Assembly: GCA_902826835.1 (NCBI GenBank)
Contig: CADEGH010000025.1
Span: 1 to 64,000 of the forward strand
Reading direction: 5' to 3'
DNA length: 64,000 nucleotides
DNA from: an uncultured bacterium
Lineage (GTDB): Bacteria; Planctomycetota; GCA-002687715
The translations under genes and the position numbers were made by a program. Numbering within the stretch: position 1 is the stretch's first letter; the number at the start of each line of letters is the position of its first letter. The notes under the pieces are model-generated. The model was not told the origin of the DNA. It saw nothing but the letters and a program-made list of their open reading frames with translations, and made no database searches. Shown piece after piece: positions 18,968 through 28,385 of this stretch.

Positions 18968-19209
18968 TCCGCACACGTGGTGTGCAATGATCGGATTCGA
19001 CCCTGGTAGGGATACCGCACCGTGACTGCCGAGGCGGTTCCCGGACTCCGATGGGTCCCGGGGCAATTTGCGGACATGCCCGGCTCGGGCGCGGAGTCGC
19101 GGTCAAGAGTCTCCCGCACGCGTTCGGAGCCTGCGGGTTACCGCAGGCAGGGCTCGCGTCCACGCCGGTTGGGGAGGACCGAGGGAGTGGCTACGTTGAT
19201 AGCCTGACG

Positions 19210-19569
19210 ATGCCCATGCGACTCCCGAAGGACCAAACTCTCGAACCCGAAGCCCCGAAGGGGTGGCAGCGAGCGCTTTTGGTCGTGGTCCTACTCGTCG
19301 TGATCCGTGGGTTGCTTCATCATCATCCCCACGGACACGGCGCTCCGTCCGGGGGGCATTCCGTTTCGGCCCCCGATTCGGAATGCCCCTCCTGTGAGTT
19401 CCAACAGAGCCCGCGGAATGTTCCGGCGGCGGTTCGGTTTGAACCCTGCCCGGTTGCCCTGGTCCCCGTTCGCCCCCTACGATTGCCCTCCGACGTACCT
19501 CGCGGGGTGCCCATAGAGCGGCCCCAAGCCCGCGGTCCGCCCGAGTCGCTCCCTCAATCAGTCGGGTGA
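19210..19569 (+). CDS. Small membrane-anchored His/Cys-rich protein
   Basis: A 119-residue protein with a short cytoplasmic start, one hydrophobic segment (RALLVVVLLVVIRGLLHHH) and an exported tail. The tail begins with a histidine cluster (LLHHHPHGHG) followed by a CPSC pair (SECPSCEF). Such clusters usually bind Cu, Zn or Ni; the metal is not readable here. It ends immediately before the reading frame of an ECF sigma factor. This mirrors the Cys-rich peptide and sigma pair at 14088-15022. The start could also be the second ATG at 19216. Confidence 0.6.
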   Translation: MPMRLPKDQTLEPEAPKGWQRALLVVVLLVVIRGLLHHHPHGHGAPSGGHSVSAPDSECPSCEFQQSPRNVPAAVRFEPCPVALVPVRPLRLPSDVPRGVPIERPQARGPPESLPQSVG

Positions 19570-19730
19570 CGGGCTACCGCGGCCTTCGGGTCGCGGACAT
19601 GCGTCGGTCCAGATCTGCGCGATTTGATGCCAGCGTCGGTGCACTCCTTTCAGTGCGCCATACCTGGCCGGGTCGCGGTTTCGGTGGGTTGCCAGTGGAA
19701 TACTCTCTACATGGGGCGACCGGGGACACT

Positions 19731-20324
19731 ATGTCTTCCGGTACGGTCGTGGCTTCGGATGGCTTGGGAGCGACGTTTCAAGGGGCCGTCGAGCCCCATC
19801 TCCCGTGCATGCATCGAGCGGCCGCGAGGATCCTCGGCCGTTCGGACTTGGCGTCCGATGTCGTGCAAGAAGCGTTATGGGCCCTGAATCGGCTGTCCAC
19901 GCCGCCCACCAATCTTCGGGGGTGGCTCATCAAGGCGGTGGTTCACCGAAGCTTGCACTCGGCCCGCAGTGAGCGGCGTCGCTGCCACCACGAAGGGGCG
20001 CTGGCGTTGGCTCGCCCAAGACAGTCCGACCCCGGCTGCACGGAGTGTGAGCGTGAAGAGCAGAGGAGGATCGTCTCGGCGGCGCTCGCCGGACTATCCG
20101 AGGAGCATCGCGAAATCCTCATGCTGAGTGCGGCCGGGGACTGGGACTACTCCGAAATGGGACGCCGGTTGAATCTGCCCGTGGGAACCGTGCGCTCCCG
20201 GCTCGCCCGGGCTCGCGCGGGGCTTCGCCGTGCGCTCATGCCCCACGCCGAGGCGTTGGGAGTGTGCCCATGGTGTAATTCCGAGGGTCAGTCGCGACGC
20301 GAGCTGCGAGGTCCTGGTCACTGA
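19731..20324 (+). CDS. ECF sigma factor with CxxC tail
   Basis: A regulator of about 197 residues. Region 2 spans SDLASDVVQEALWALNRL and LRGWLIKAVVHRSLHSAR. Region 4 spans LSEEHREILMLSAAGDWDY to LPVGTVRSRLARARAGLRRA. Cysteines occur in the linker (GCTECEREEQ) and as a CPWC pair in the C-terminal tail. The frame is open back to 19566, but the ATG at 19731 gives a normal sigma length. It probably controls, or is controlled with, the His/Cys-rich protein just upstream; metal sensing is inferred. Confidence 0.82.
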   Translation: MSSGTVVASDGLGATFQGAVEPHLPCMHRAAARILGRSDLASDVVQEALWALNRLSTPPTNLRGWLIKAVVHRSLHSARSERRRCHHEGALALARPRQSDPGCTECEREEQRRIVSAALAGLSEEHREILMLSAAGDWDYSEMGRRLNLPVGTVRSRLARARAGLRRALMPHAEALGVCPWCNSEGQSRRELRGPGH

Positions 20325-20456
20325 GCTTGCCACCGGCAATTCCCCCGCGAGGAGAATTCCCGGGAACTGATTTCGACCGAGCGGCACTTGCTTGTCGGAT
20401 GGCCGCAGCACCGGCCACCGGTGCGACTTTCCCCTCTGTGCCGAGGATCGCTTACG

Positions 20457-22370
20457 ATGGCCAATACTGCCGTGAAAACTACGTTCGTCGTCCTTGTGTT
20501 TGCGTCCGCCTGGTCGGCGCAGGTGTTCGAGGGACGGTCCCACTACGCACGCGTCCCCTTCGTCGTCGACGAAGTTGCCGGATCCGTCGAGCAGTTTTCG
20601 CTCGCGTCCGACGCCGAGCTTTCGGTGATCGCCTACCGCGAAGCGCCGTCCGAGGTGGTTTACGCGCGCACCAACGACGGCCGTGGCCTCGCTCCCGACG
20701 CTGGTCTGAATTCGGGTTGGAGTCTTTCCTTCCCCCTCGCGGGAACCGCCGGGATTCCCCGCCGCTTGGAGCGGGACTCGGTTCAGTCCGTCGGCGGATC
20801 CGCGTATGTCGTTTGGATGGATGACGATTCGGGCTCGGCTTCGACGCGTTTGCGCTATCGCGTGCACTCCGGCGGAGCTTGGGGCCCACTCCTTGCGGTG
20901 AGTACGGCAGGCTATCCGGCGCTCGCGGATGTCGTGGGGTTTTCCTTTGTTGGCAAGCGCGGGCTCAATGGCCAGACCTACCTCTACTTGCTCACTCGAA
21001 TCGATGTCCAGGGGACGGGTCACCTCGTCCTCTCAATCTCTCCGGATGGTGGCGCGAGCTTCCTGCCCGCGATCCCGGTTGCGGACGGGGGAGTCGCGCC
21101 GGCGGGCACCGGTGGCGCAGTCTTGGGCCAAAGTGTGGACTCCCAACTCGCGGAGCTGTATGTCGCCTGGACTGACGACCGCTCCGGCCGCTCCAGCGTC
21201 TACTTCCGACGGGGTATCGTCGGGTTCCTCGGGGAAGTCACTTGGCTCGCGGGCGAGAGCGAGCTCTTGACCGCAGCCCTCCCGGCTTCCGTCTCGGGGG
21301 CGCCGATCGTCGCGGTCAACGGCAGCTTCGCCTGGACGGGGACCAATCAGAAAATGGTCGGAGTCGCGTGGCGACAAGACGACGGCGACGGAACACGATC
21401 GCTCCAACTTCGAGCCTCGCTCGATTCGGGCGCTACGTTTCAGCCCACTCTCCTTGCTCCCCACACGGATGTCCCCGCGCTCTTGGTCGGCGAATTCGAC
21501 TTCGAAGTCATCAGTGCCGAGTTTGTGCTGACCTGGGATGACAATGCCGAATCCGACGGCCTGGGTGGGGTGAACGTCATGCTGCCAGGAGGCACTCATT
21601 GCTGGCGTGCGGAGTCCGGAGACGGAGTCCAGTTCGATCCCGAACAGCAACTGTCCGGCCAGGAGTCACCGACGGACCGGGGCCTGTCGCCGAAGATTGC
21701 CCGCGCGGTCGGAACTCCCGACGGCACGGCGATCGCCTTCCTCGAGCGAACCGCCGCCCTCTCCCGGGTGGCTTCGGCTTTCGGCGATCAGGAATTCGGT
21801 GGAGAATGGCACGACGAATACCCTGTCGTTTCCACCGGCGAACCCGGAATCCTCTCGGTTCGGGATCCGGATCTCGCATACAACCGGCTCTACTACAACT
21901 TCATTATGGCGTGGCGGCAGGAGACCTCGAGCGGTAGCGGGGTCTTCGATCTGATCGTCGGGGGCTACCGTCCTCACGACGTCACGATTCGGGACTGGTA
22001 CGAGGGAACCAGCTCCATCCACTTCGAGATCGGTCACTTGCCCTTCCAGGACACCTATGGATTCGTTCTGGTCTCTCTGGGCGCCAACAACGCCTTCGGT
22101 GGCAATCTGATCGCGCCGGATGGCCGTAAACTCGGTCTGATTGCCGACGACTTCACCGTCTTCGGAGTGACGAACTTCCAGTATTTCTTCGGAGTGAATG
22201 ACCCCAACAACGAAGGAGTGGTCACTCCGAACCTGCCGATCGTCCTGCCTCCCTCGATCACCGTGGGCTTCCCGATCTCCTACGTGGGATTGACCTGGGG
22301 CCCGTTTGGAGACTTCCACGTGATCACCGACCACTTCACGGCTCTGCTCGAGCCCGCCCCTGTGAACTGA
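20457..22370 (+). CDS. Secreted BNR/sialidase-like repeat protein
   Basis: A 637-residue exported protein. The ATG at 20457 gives the signal peptide VKTTFVVLVFASAWSAQ. Repeating units with Asp-Gly-Gly/Ser turns look like BNR or beta-propeller blades: VVYARTNDGRGLAPD, LSISPDGGASFLPAI, LYVAWTDDRSGRSSVYFRR and LRASLDSGATFQPTL. No catalytic set of a sialidase is evident. The last about 140 residues (from HDVTIRDWYEG) form a separate domain. Function unknown; probably a cell-surface or extracellular protein. Confidence 0.7.
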   Translation: MANTAVKTTFVVLVFASAWSAQVFEGRSHYARVPFVVDEVAGSVEQFSLASDAELSVIAYREAPSEVVYARTNDGRGLAPDAGLNSGWSLSFPLAGTAGIPRRLERDSVQSVGGSAYVVWMDDDSGSASTRLRYRVHSGGAWGPLLAVSTAGYPALADVVGFSFVGKRGLNGQTYLYLLTRIDVQGTGHLVLSISPDGGASFLPAIPVADGGVAPAGTGGAVLGQSVDSQLAELYVAWTDDRSGRSSVYFRRGIVGFLGEVTWLAGESELLTAALPASVSGAPIVAVNGSFAWTGTNQKMVGVAWRQDDGDGTRSLQLRASLDSGATFQPTLLAPHTDVPALLVGEFDFEVISAEFVLTWDDNAESDGLGGVNVMLPGGTHCWRAESGDGVQFDPEQQLSGQESPTDRGLSPKIARAVGTPDGTAIAFLERTAALSRVASAFGDQEFGGEWHDEYPVVSTGEPGILSVRDPDLAYNRLYYNFIMAWRQETSSGSGVFDLIVGGYRPHDVTIRDWYEGTSSIHFEIGHLPFQDTYGFVLVSLGANNAFGGNLIAPDGRKLGLIADDFTVFGVTNFQYFFGVNDPNNEGVVTPNLPIVLPPSITVGFPISYVGLTWGPFGDFHVITDHFTALLEPAPVN

Positions 22371-22533
22371 CGCCCACAAACGACCACTCGAAGGTGAGGC
22401 TCCGCTCGCGCGATGGTAGGGCCCGGACATTTCGGGAGCAGCCTCAGCTCGGGTCGCTCGCGTTGACTCATTCGGTTTGACGCCTCCGATGGTGTTCGGT
22501 TCGAATCGGAGTTTCGAGTCCATTCCTCCCCCT

Positions 22534-22571
22534 GGCCCTGGTGGTGTCGCGGACGCCGCCAGGGCCTTTTT
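22534..22571 (+). terminator. Hairpin terminator between two secreted-protein genes
   Basis: GGCCCTGG at 22534 pairs with CCAGGGCC ending at 22566. G-T pairs extend the stem to about 15 bp around a GCG loop, and five T follow (22567-22571). It ends 25 nt before the start at 22597, so it separates that gene from 20457-22370 or acts as a leader attenuator. Confidence 0.75.
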
Positions 22572-22596
22572 CTTGACATTGGAGGTCGACCTGTCC

Positions 22597-24666
22597 ATGA
22601 GCTGCGCCCATCGACTTACTCGCTCCGTCCTGGTCTACCAACTCGCGCTGGGAGCCGTTTTGCTGTCTGCCGCCGGGTCCGTTCATGGTCAAGTCGTTCC
22701 TTGGATTCAGCCCGCCCGAGAGAACTGGGAGGGATTTGCGCCACCTTTCTCCGTGGCGCCCGGTGGACCGGCCAACGCGCTCGGTGCATCGTGGTCGTAT
22801 GCCGTCACAAATGGAGTCAACGGTCGGCTGCGGGTCATCGACGCGGGGGCGATCCCCGCCCCTGCGCCACCGGGCACCGGCGGCAACGGGCCAACCGTCG
22901 TGTGTCTGGACCGGTCGAGCACCGGAACGGCCGTCACGAACATGCTCGTACTGCATTTCGACGGTCTCTCCGTCAGCCAGGGCGCGTTCGGGATTCGGGC
23001 CGATTTTGCCCTCTGTGAGCTCGGAGACGAAATTCACCCCGAGGACACAATCAGCGTTTTCGACGGACAGCAGGAATTCACGATCCTCAGTTGGAACCAG
23101 GCCGGGGTGCAGCAGCAGTGGCGCGAATTTTCGATCGTGATCGATCCGGTCTCCTTTCCTGGCATGGTGTTCACGAACGCAATGGAACTGCGTTTTTCTC
23201 AGCGCGACGATTTTCCCGCTCCGAGTGACGGGCTGTGTATCGACAACATCGCCCTGAGTGCTGCGCCCGTGTACGTGGACCTGGCGTGTGTCGCGGTCGT
23301 GGCCCCTTACGCCCGGCCCTGTGGCACCTTCGGGGCGGCCGAACCGGTCGTCATCCGGGTGCAGAACCAGGCACTGAGCCCGTTCCCTGCGGGAATCAGC
23401 ACGGTCCTGACTCTGGTGTCGAACGGTGTGCCGGCGATCTCCGAGACCTGGTTCTCGGCGTCTCCATTGGCCCCGGGTCAGAGCCTGGACTTCACCTTTG
23501 CCACGACCTTGAACCTCGGCGGGGCCTCGACTTGGAGCTTGGCCGCCATGGCGACGGCACCGGGGGACGTGAACCCGGCGAATGACACTTCTCCCACCAC
23601 GGTTTCGACCTCGCCCGGGGCCACCGTCATCAATCAGTTTCCGTATGTCGAGACCTTCGATGCGGCCCTGTATTCCGGACCGAATCCCGGTCCGACTTCG
23701 CCCCCTCCGGGTTGGTCGCAGGAACCCGGCGAGGCACTCGGGCCCCACTCCGATTGGTATTTCCGAGCCGGGTTGGTTCCAACTCCGGGGACGGGGCCAC
23801 TTGGCGGCTACGCGCCCGGCGGTGGCGTCGGCCTCGGATACGCCTACGTCGAAGACGAAGGGGACTTTCCAGCCGTGTCGCTGTGGACTCCCTGTTTCGA
23901 CTTGACCTCTTTGGCCCTCCCGACTTTGGACTTCAGGGTTTGCATTCGGAACGCCAATCCTCCCCAGGGGGCGAACTCCCTGCATGTCGACTTGGAGTGG
24001 TTTCCTCCCTCCGGCCCGGGCGGCCCGATCGTGCTGGACGTGATCGCACCGGTCTTGTTCTATTCCGACGAACTCTGGCACCACATCGGATTGGATCTGA
24101 GCGCCTACGCTGGACAATCCGTGCGAATCCGGTTTCGAGCTACGAGTCACGGAGGAGGCAGCGGTTGCGACGTTGGCCTCGACCACGTGCGCGTCGCCGA
24201 GCGGGAGTTCGGCGTCGGGCAGACACCCACCCCGGGACTGGCCACCCTGGAACTGGTCGGAGCTCGTTCTATTTCCGGGCTCCCTTTGTCCCCGCTCTCG
24301 GAACCGGGGCCCTACTGGCTCGAACATCGTGGTCCCCACGCGACCCTGCTCCGCATCGAAGGCCTGCCGAACTCGCTGGTCACCCTGGCGCTCTCCGGCC
24401 TGTGCCTCGGCTCGGCTTTCATTCCGGGGAGCGGCCAACTCGATCTTTGCCTTTTGCCATCGGGTTCGGGATTCGAGATCCTGGGTTCGGGCTCTCTGCA
24501 TCCGCCCGGATGGCCGCCCCTTCTGACCGATACCTCCGGAACCTGGCAAGTCCCGGTGATATTGCCCCCGGTGAGTCCCGGCACGGAATACGCACTGCAA
24601 GCCGCCGTGGAGTTTCAGCCCGGCGGATTCCGACTCAGCAACGCGGTTGCGGTCCGGGGCTATTGA
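22597..24666 (+). CDS. Large secreted beta-domain protein
   Basis: A 689-residue exported protein of unknown function. The ATG at 22597 follows GGAGG (22581-22585) and opens a long signal peptide ending near SAAGSVHGQ. Two regions with paired Cys and DGLCIDNIALS or GCDVGLDHVRVAE endings look like lectin-type jelly rolls; they flank a CARDB-like segment (LACVAVVAPYARPCGTFG). The C-terminus carries the module shared with other secreted proteins here, ending YALQAAVEFQPGGFRLSNAV. Confidence 0.7.
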   Translation: MSCAHRLTRSVLVYQLALGAVLLSAAGSVHGQVVPWIQPARENWEGFAPPFSVAPGGPANALGASWSYAVTNGVNGRLRVIDAGAIPAPAPPGTGGNGPTVVCLDRSSTGTAVTNMLVLHFDGLSVSQGAFGIRADFALCELGDEIHPEDTISVFDGQQEFTILSWNQAGVQQQWREFSIVIDPVSFPGMVFTNAMELRFSQRDDFPAPSDGLCIDNIALSAAPVYVDLACVAVVAPYARPCGTFGAAEPVVIRVQNQALSPFPAGISTVLTLVSNGVPAISETWFSASPLAPGQSLDFTFATTLNLGGASTWSLAAMATAPGDVNPANDTSPTTVSTSPGATVINQFPYVETFDAALYSGPNPGPTSPPPGWSQEPGEALGPHSDWYFRAGLVPTPGTGPLGGYAPGGGVGLGYAYVEDEGDFPAVSLWTPCFDLTSLALPTLDFRVCIRNANPPQGANSLHVDLEWFPPSGPGGPIVLDVIAPVLFYSDELWHHIGLDLSAYAGQSVRIRFRATSHGGGSGCDVGLDHVRVAEREFGVGQTPTPGLATLELVGARSISGLPLSPLSEPGPYWLEHRGPHATLLRIEGLPNSLVTLALSGLCLGSAFIPGSGQLDLCLLPSGSGFEILGSGSLHPPGWPPLLTDTSGTWQVPVILPPVSPGTEYALQAAVEFQPGGFRLSNAVAVRGY

Positions 24667-24703
24667 CCGGCGCGCTACTCGGCGCAGCCGGCGACTATGG
24701 AAG

Positions 24704-26116
24704 CTACGAGTCTGCAGGACCCGAGACTGCGGTCGTTCGGCTGATGGTGCGGTGGCAAAGAACCGCGGTCAACAGTATTGCGGCGAGCAAGGGCGCCATA
24801 CTCCCGAGCCATGGCCATGAGCGCGTGGAGTGCGTGAACGTCGTAGCGTTGGAGCGGGGAAGGGACGAGAATTGGGCCTGAGTCAATTGGTCTTTGCGTG
24901 CCTCGGCGGGAACCAGGATGCGCTCGCGTTCCCAGATCATGGACCGGGCCTCTGGTAGGACGCGAAGCCAGTCGTGCTGGGAGATCCCAGAAGCTCGATC
25001 CAGAGCAGCTTGGATGGCGAGGCAGGGCGATGCCCACGAGGCTGCGGCGATCCAAGCGAGCCGTCGACTGTGTGCGCCTTCGATCCGCACGTGAAGTCGG
25101 GTCGCATCGGCCCGCAGCGACTGCTGGGTGATCAGCCACGCCGTATCGTCGCCGGCGGTCGACGCAGCCACGCTCTGCAGTTCCGGGTACTCCGACCGGA
25201 ATGCCTCGGTGGCTCGCGAGTCCGGATTTTCCCAGTTGTCAGTCCGGCGCCGCGACTCGACGATGTCGGCAACCCTGGATGGCTCAGGGTGGAGCGCACT
25301 CGCGGCAGTATCGGCGGCGGTCGGGATTACGATCGCGAAGATTCCGTAACCCAATATCCACTTGGCCCATCGGCTGGCGCGTGTGGACGAGGCCAATTCC
25401 GTCCAATCCGTGAAGAGCAGCCAAAACACGAGGAAGGCGATGACGATGGCGAGAACCGGCAGGGCTTGGTCCAGGCCGAGGGATTCGGATCGTGGCGACC
25501 AAGCGAGGGCAAACGTAGTGGGAACCGAGAGTGCCAAGAGGATGGCCACAATGCGAACGAACATCCGTCGCATCAAAATGGCCCAGAGTCCGGAACCACG
25601 CATACGCAAGAGGGGCGTCACCCCCTGATCCCGGTCGGATCCGAGGCCGGGGCCCGCCAAGATGAGCACAAATAGGGGCAGCAAGAACGCCACGACAAAG
25701 CCGAGATCGAAGCGACCCGACAGCCTGGCGATCGGGCTTCGCATTTCTACTGGATCGAAGGCTGGGCTATCCAGCAGGTTTGCCGAGAAGGCCGGGCGCA
25801 TCCAGTCATCACTGGCGGCGAGCCAAGACCAGGCGTGGCTGCCCCAAGCCACGACTGGAGAAGTGAACCACCGTGCCATGGAAGGCTTGCGTGGATCGCG
25901 GCCCGGAGGTTTCTCTCCCGCAGCAATGGCCTTCCAGGCCTGGTCCGCTTGAGCTTCGCGTTCCAGGGCTACCGCGAATGATGTGGTTTGAGCGAGCTTT
26001 CGTTGCTCGGTTCGCTCGAGCCCGCTTTGAACCGCCAGGTACACGGTGGCCGCGAGTCCGAACCAGGACACGAGGTTGGCTCGATCACGCAGGAACAGAC
26101 GCCATTCGGATTTCAT
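24704..26116 (-). CDS. ABC-2 type transporter permease, DUF3526-like (second subunit)
   Basis: A 470-residue integral membrane protein with about six helices. The first is LVSWFGLAATVYLAVQSG; then a large extracytoplasmic loop; then FVVAFLLPLFVLILAGPGLGSDRDQG, where the conserved SDR/E-x-G turn of this family follows the helix; further helices follow to a final one near LLAAILLTAVLC. The ATG at 26116 overlaps the stop of the upstream permease (ATGA). Together with that permease and the ATPase at 27522 it forms a three-gene ABC exporter. The substrate is unknown. Confidence 0.82.
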   Translation of the reverse strand: MKSEWRLFLRDRANLVSWFGLAATVYLAVQSGLERTEQRKLAQTTSFAVALEREAQADQAWKAIAAGEKPPGRDPRKPSMARWFTSPVVAWGSHAWSWLAASDDWMRPAFSANLLDSPAFDPVEMRSPIARLSGRFDLGFVVAFLLPLFVLILAGPGLGSDRDQGVTPLLRMRGSGLWAILMRRMFVRIVAILLALSVPTTFALAWSPRSESLGLDQALPVLAIVIAFLVFWLLFTDWTELASSTRASRWAKWILGYGIFAIVIPTAADTAASALHPEPSRVADIVESRRRTDNWENPDSRATEAFRSEYPELQSVAASTAGDDTAWLITQQSLRADATRLHVRIEGAHSRRLAWIAAASWASPCLAIQAALDRASGISQHDWLRVLPEARSMIWERERILVPAEARKDQLTQAQFSSLPRSNATTFTHSTRSWPWLGSMAPLLAAILLTAVLCHRTISRTTAVSGPADS

Positions 26117-27525
26117 GGTCGTAACCTCGACGCGAGAATGAGCGGGAGTGCGATTGCGAGCAGCGCCAACGCGCCGAGCCGTGCGAGGTCCGCCCTGTGC
26201 GCTTGCCATCGCTTCGAGACTTCAGGCGGTCTCCAACGGAACTTGGGTGCCCTTGCCCATGTCTCTCGCGAGGAGCGGTACGGTAGCCCGTGCGCCTTCA
26301 CTCCGCGGGCGAGGTCGTCGTTGAGGAATCCCATCAGGGCTACCCGGTACTCTTCCACCGCTTCGGAGTAGTCGCTCAGCACGGACAGGCCGGTGGCCGT
26401 CGTGGCGGCCGACCATCGTGTCATGTTCATGTGGGGGTTGATCCACGACCAAGACTCAAGGAGTGCCGACTGCGCAGCGGCGGACTCGTAATACTCGCCG
26501 TACTTCTTCCGGTAGACCTTGGAACCGTATTCCTCGTCGGCCTGCATCATGACGCCCGGCAAGTAAAAAGGCAGGTCCTTTTCATCAGTCACTCCGTGCT
26601 CCTGCAGGATTCGGGCCGTGAATTGGCGGCTGCGTTCACTCTGGGGATCGTGTCCGTCCAGGCCTTCGCGGCGCAGACGTCGGGCATCTTGGTCGAACAC
26701 TGCGGCCGGCTCGACGGGGTGCCTTCGCTCCGCCACCTCCGCGAGGACGCGCGGTGCGACCAAGACCAAGGCGATCCAAGTACAGAATCCGAGCGCCAAG
26801 GACGTCTGGCGGTGATTTGCGAAGATTGAAATTGTCGCTGACAGCCCGACCCAAAACGTGCAGTATAGGGCGTAGCCGAGAACGAGCCCGGCCAGAGTCG
26901 CGGCATCGGGCCAGCCCTGGCATAGAATGGCGGCTGTCACGACCGAGGTCACGAGCGTCACGACGAGGCCCGTGAGCACCAATGACCAATGCGCGAGGAG
27001 TTTACCCAGGATCAGGGTCCGGGGTGAGCGACCGGGGACGAGGAGGAGCGGGAGAGTTCGGCGCTCACGCTCACCGGATAGACACCCATTACAGAGGAGG
27101 ATCACCAGGAGTGGCGCGACGATCTGGAGGAGAGTGGAGGGAGATATGTCTGGAAGCACACCCACTCCCGGACGGTCGATGCCAGGCCGAAAAGTGGCGG
27201 CGTTGCGGAGGTGCGCTTCAGCCTGGGTGCCGCGCCCGGTGAAGCGAGACAGCCCGGGATCGAACCACTCCAGGGGAGCTCTGGGCTGCCAGATCCAAGT
27301 CCCGAAGTGGGCCGCACTATGCGGGTTCTTCGCCGTTTGTTCGGCCCATTGTGTGGAGAATGACTGCTCGGCGAAGGATTGCTGGGAGAGTTCCCGAGCT
27401 TGGCGCGAGCAGGAGAGCCACGTGGCGGCGACCACCAATACCAGCCACACCGCGGCCGAGCGCAACGCCGAGGGAGCTCGGAATAGGCAGGTCAGTTCGT
27501 GAAAGACGATGGACTTCAGATTCAT
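26113..27525 (-). CDS. ABC-2 type transporter permease, DUF3526-like (first subunit)
   Basis: A 470-residue permease. An N-terminal helix (SAAVWLVLVVAATWL) precedes a large periplasmic loop of about 100 residues. A cluster of five helices follows, from LLQIVAPLLVILLCNGCLSGERERRT through LALGFCTWIALVLVAPRVL. The GERERRTLPLLL turn is the signature of ABC-2/DUF3526 permeases. It overlaps both the ATPase gene upstream (27522-27525) and the second permease downstream by an ATGA, so the three are translationally coupled. Confidence 0.85.
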   Translation of the reverse strand: MNLKSIVFHELTCLFRAPSALRSAAVWLVLVVAATWLSCSRQARELSQQSFAEQSFSTQWAEQTAKNPHSAAHFGTWIWQPRAPLEWFDPGLSRFTGRGTQAEAHLRNAATFRPGIDRPGVGVLPDISPSTLLQIVAPLLVILLCNGCLSGERERRTLPLLLVPGRSPRTLILGKLLAHWSLVLTGLVVTLVTSVVTAAILCQGWPDAATLAGLVLGYALYCTFWVGLSATISIFANHRQTSLALGFCTWIALVLVAPRVLAEVAERRHPVEPAAVFDQDARRLRREGLDGHDPQSERSRQFTARILQEHGVTDEKDLPFYLPGVMMQADEEYGSKVYRKKYGEYYESAAAQSALLESWSWINPHMNMTRWSAATTATGLSVLSDYSEAVEEYRVALMGFLNDDLARGVKAHGLPYRSSRETWARAPKFRWRPPEVSKRWQAHRADLARLGALALLAIALPLILASRLRP

Positions 27526-28226
27526 CCGGTTGCCTTCATTCCGAGCGACGCGAGATAACTCGATTCCATATCGGCGGGAGAGATACCGGAGAACGGAAAT
27601 TCCCGGATCAACGAGCCCGCCACGAGGATCCCGCCGTGATCGGCTCCTCGGGCCGCAAAGAAGAGGTCGTGCGTGGTAATCAGCGCCGCCCGGGTGGAGT
27701 CGACGACGCTCCTGACCACTTCCGCCAGTTCGACGGAGCCACTCGGATCCAATCCGGAAGTCGGCTCATCGAGAACGAGAATTGAAGCTCGACCGGCCAA
27801 GGCGATCGCGAGGCCTACCCTCTGGCGCATTCCCTTGCTGTAGGTTCCCGCTCGTCGGCGGGCGATGTCGCGGCTTATGCCCACTTGCGACAGGACTGCT
27901 TCGCAGTCGCGGCGGCCCGGATTGCCGGGGGCGAGGTATTCGACGTTTTCCAAACCGGACAAGGTCGGATAGAGGGCCAAATTCTCCGGCACATACCCGA
28001 GGGAGGGGCGACCTTGGCCCGGTTTGGAGGCGGCCGGGTCTCCGGCAATGAGGATGCGGCCCCGTTGCGGCTTCAAGAAGCCGAGGAGGAGGTGCAGGGT
28101 TGTGGTCTTGCCGGCTCCGTTCTTGCCGAGCAGGGCGTAGATCCGGCCCGCCGGGACGGACAGGGTGAGACCCTTCACGGCCGGGAGGCCGGAGTAGGAG
28201 TACGACAGATCTTCGATGGAAATCAT
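27522..28226 (-). CDS. ABC transporter ATP-binding protein
   Basis: A 234-residue ATPase powering the exporter. The Walker A is GKNGAGKTT, the Q-loop region LGYVPENLALYPTL, the signature YSKGMRQRVGLA, the Walker B LVLDEPTSGLD, and the switch histidine ITTHD. I chose the ATG at 28226 (MISIEDLSYSYSG) because it begins the first strand of the fold; an earlier ATG at 28250 would add eight residues. It heads the operon ATPase, permease, permease and is divergent from the CobW-family gene. Confidence 0.92.
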   Translation of the reverse strand: MISIEDLSYSYSGLPAVKGLTLSVPAGRIYALLGKNGAGKTTTLHLLLGFLKPQRGRILIAGDPAASKPGQGRPSLGYVPENLALYPTLSGLENVEYLAPGNPGRRDCEAVLSQVGISRDIARRRAGTYSKGMRQRVGLAIALAGRASILVLDEPTSGLDPSGSVELAEVVRSVVDSTRAALITTHDLFFAARGADHGGILVAGSLIREFPFSGISPADMESSYLASLGMKATG

Positions 28227-28385
28227 GGTGGGTCTCTTTGCGGCCGGCACTCGGCGTTTCCAGGGAAGTGCCGATCGACGGCCCTGGGTTCCCCGCTATG
28301 AAAAAATTCAGGACCAATCGGGAACCGAAAGCGCGGTACCGGCACTTGCAGGGAGATTCCCAGTCCCAACTCACGGCAACTCGCG

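Noticed and set aside
18971..18985. Hairpin GCACAC-GTG-GTGTGC after the 17756-18967 gene as a SECIS
   Set aside because: It lies too close to the TGA and the frame beyond has no coding quality; at most it is a weak terminator.
19567..19596. TGA followed by a strong hairpin with TTCG loop after the His/Cys-rich protein
   Set aside because: The loop starts only 15 nt after the TGA, the loop differs from CGGGC, and the frame beyond the TGA has no coding character and overlaps the sigma gene. It is more likely a regulatory or terminator hairpin.
22574..22579. TTGACA as a -35 promoter box
   Set aside because: Only about 20 bp separate it from the ATG at 22597, leaving no room for a -10 box and leader; it follows a terminator T tract by chance.
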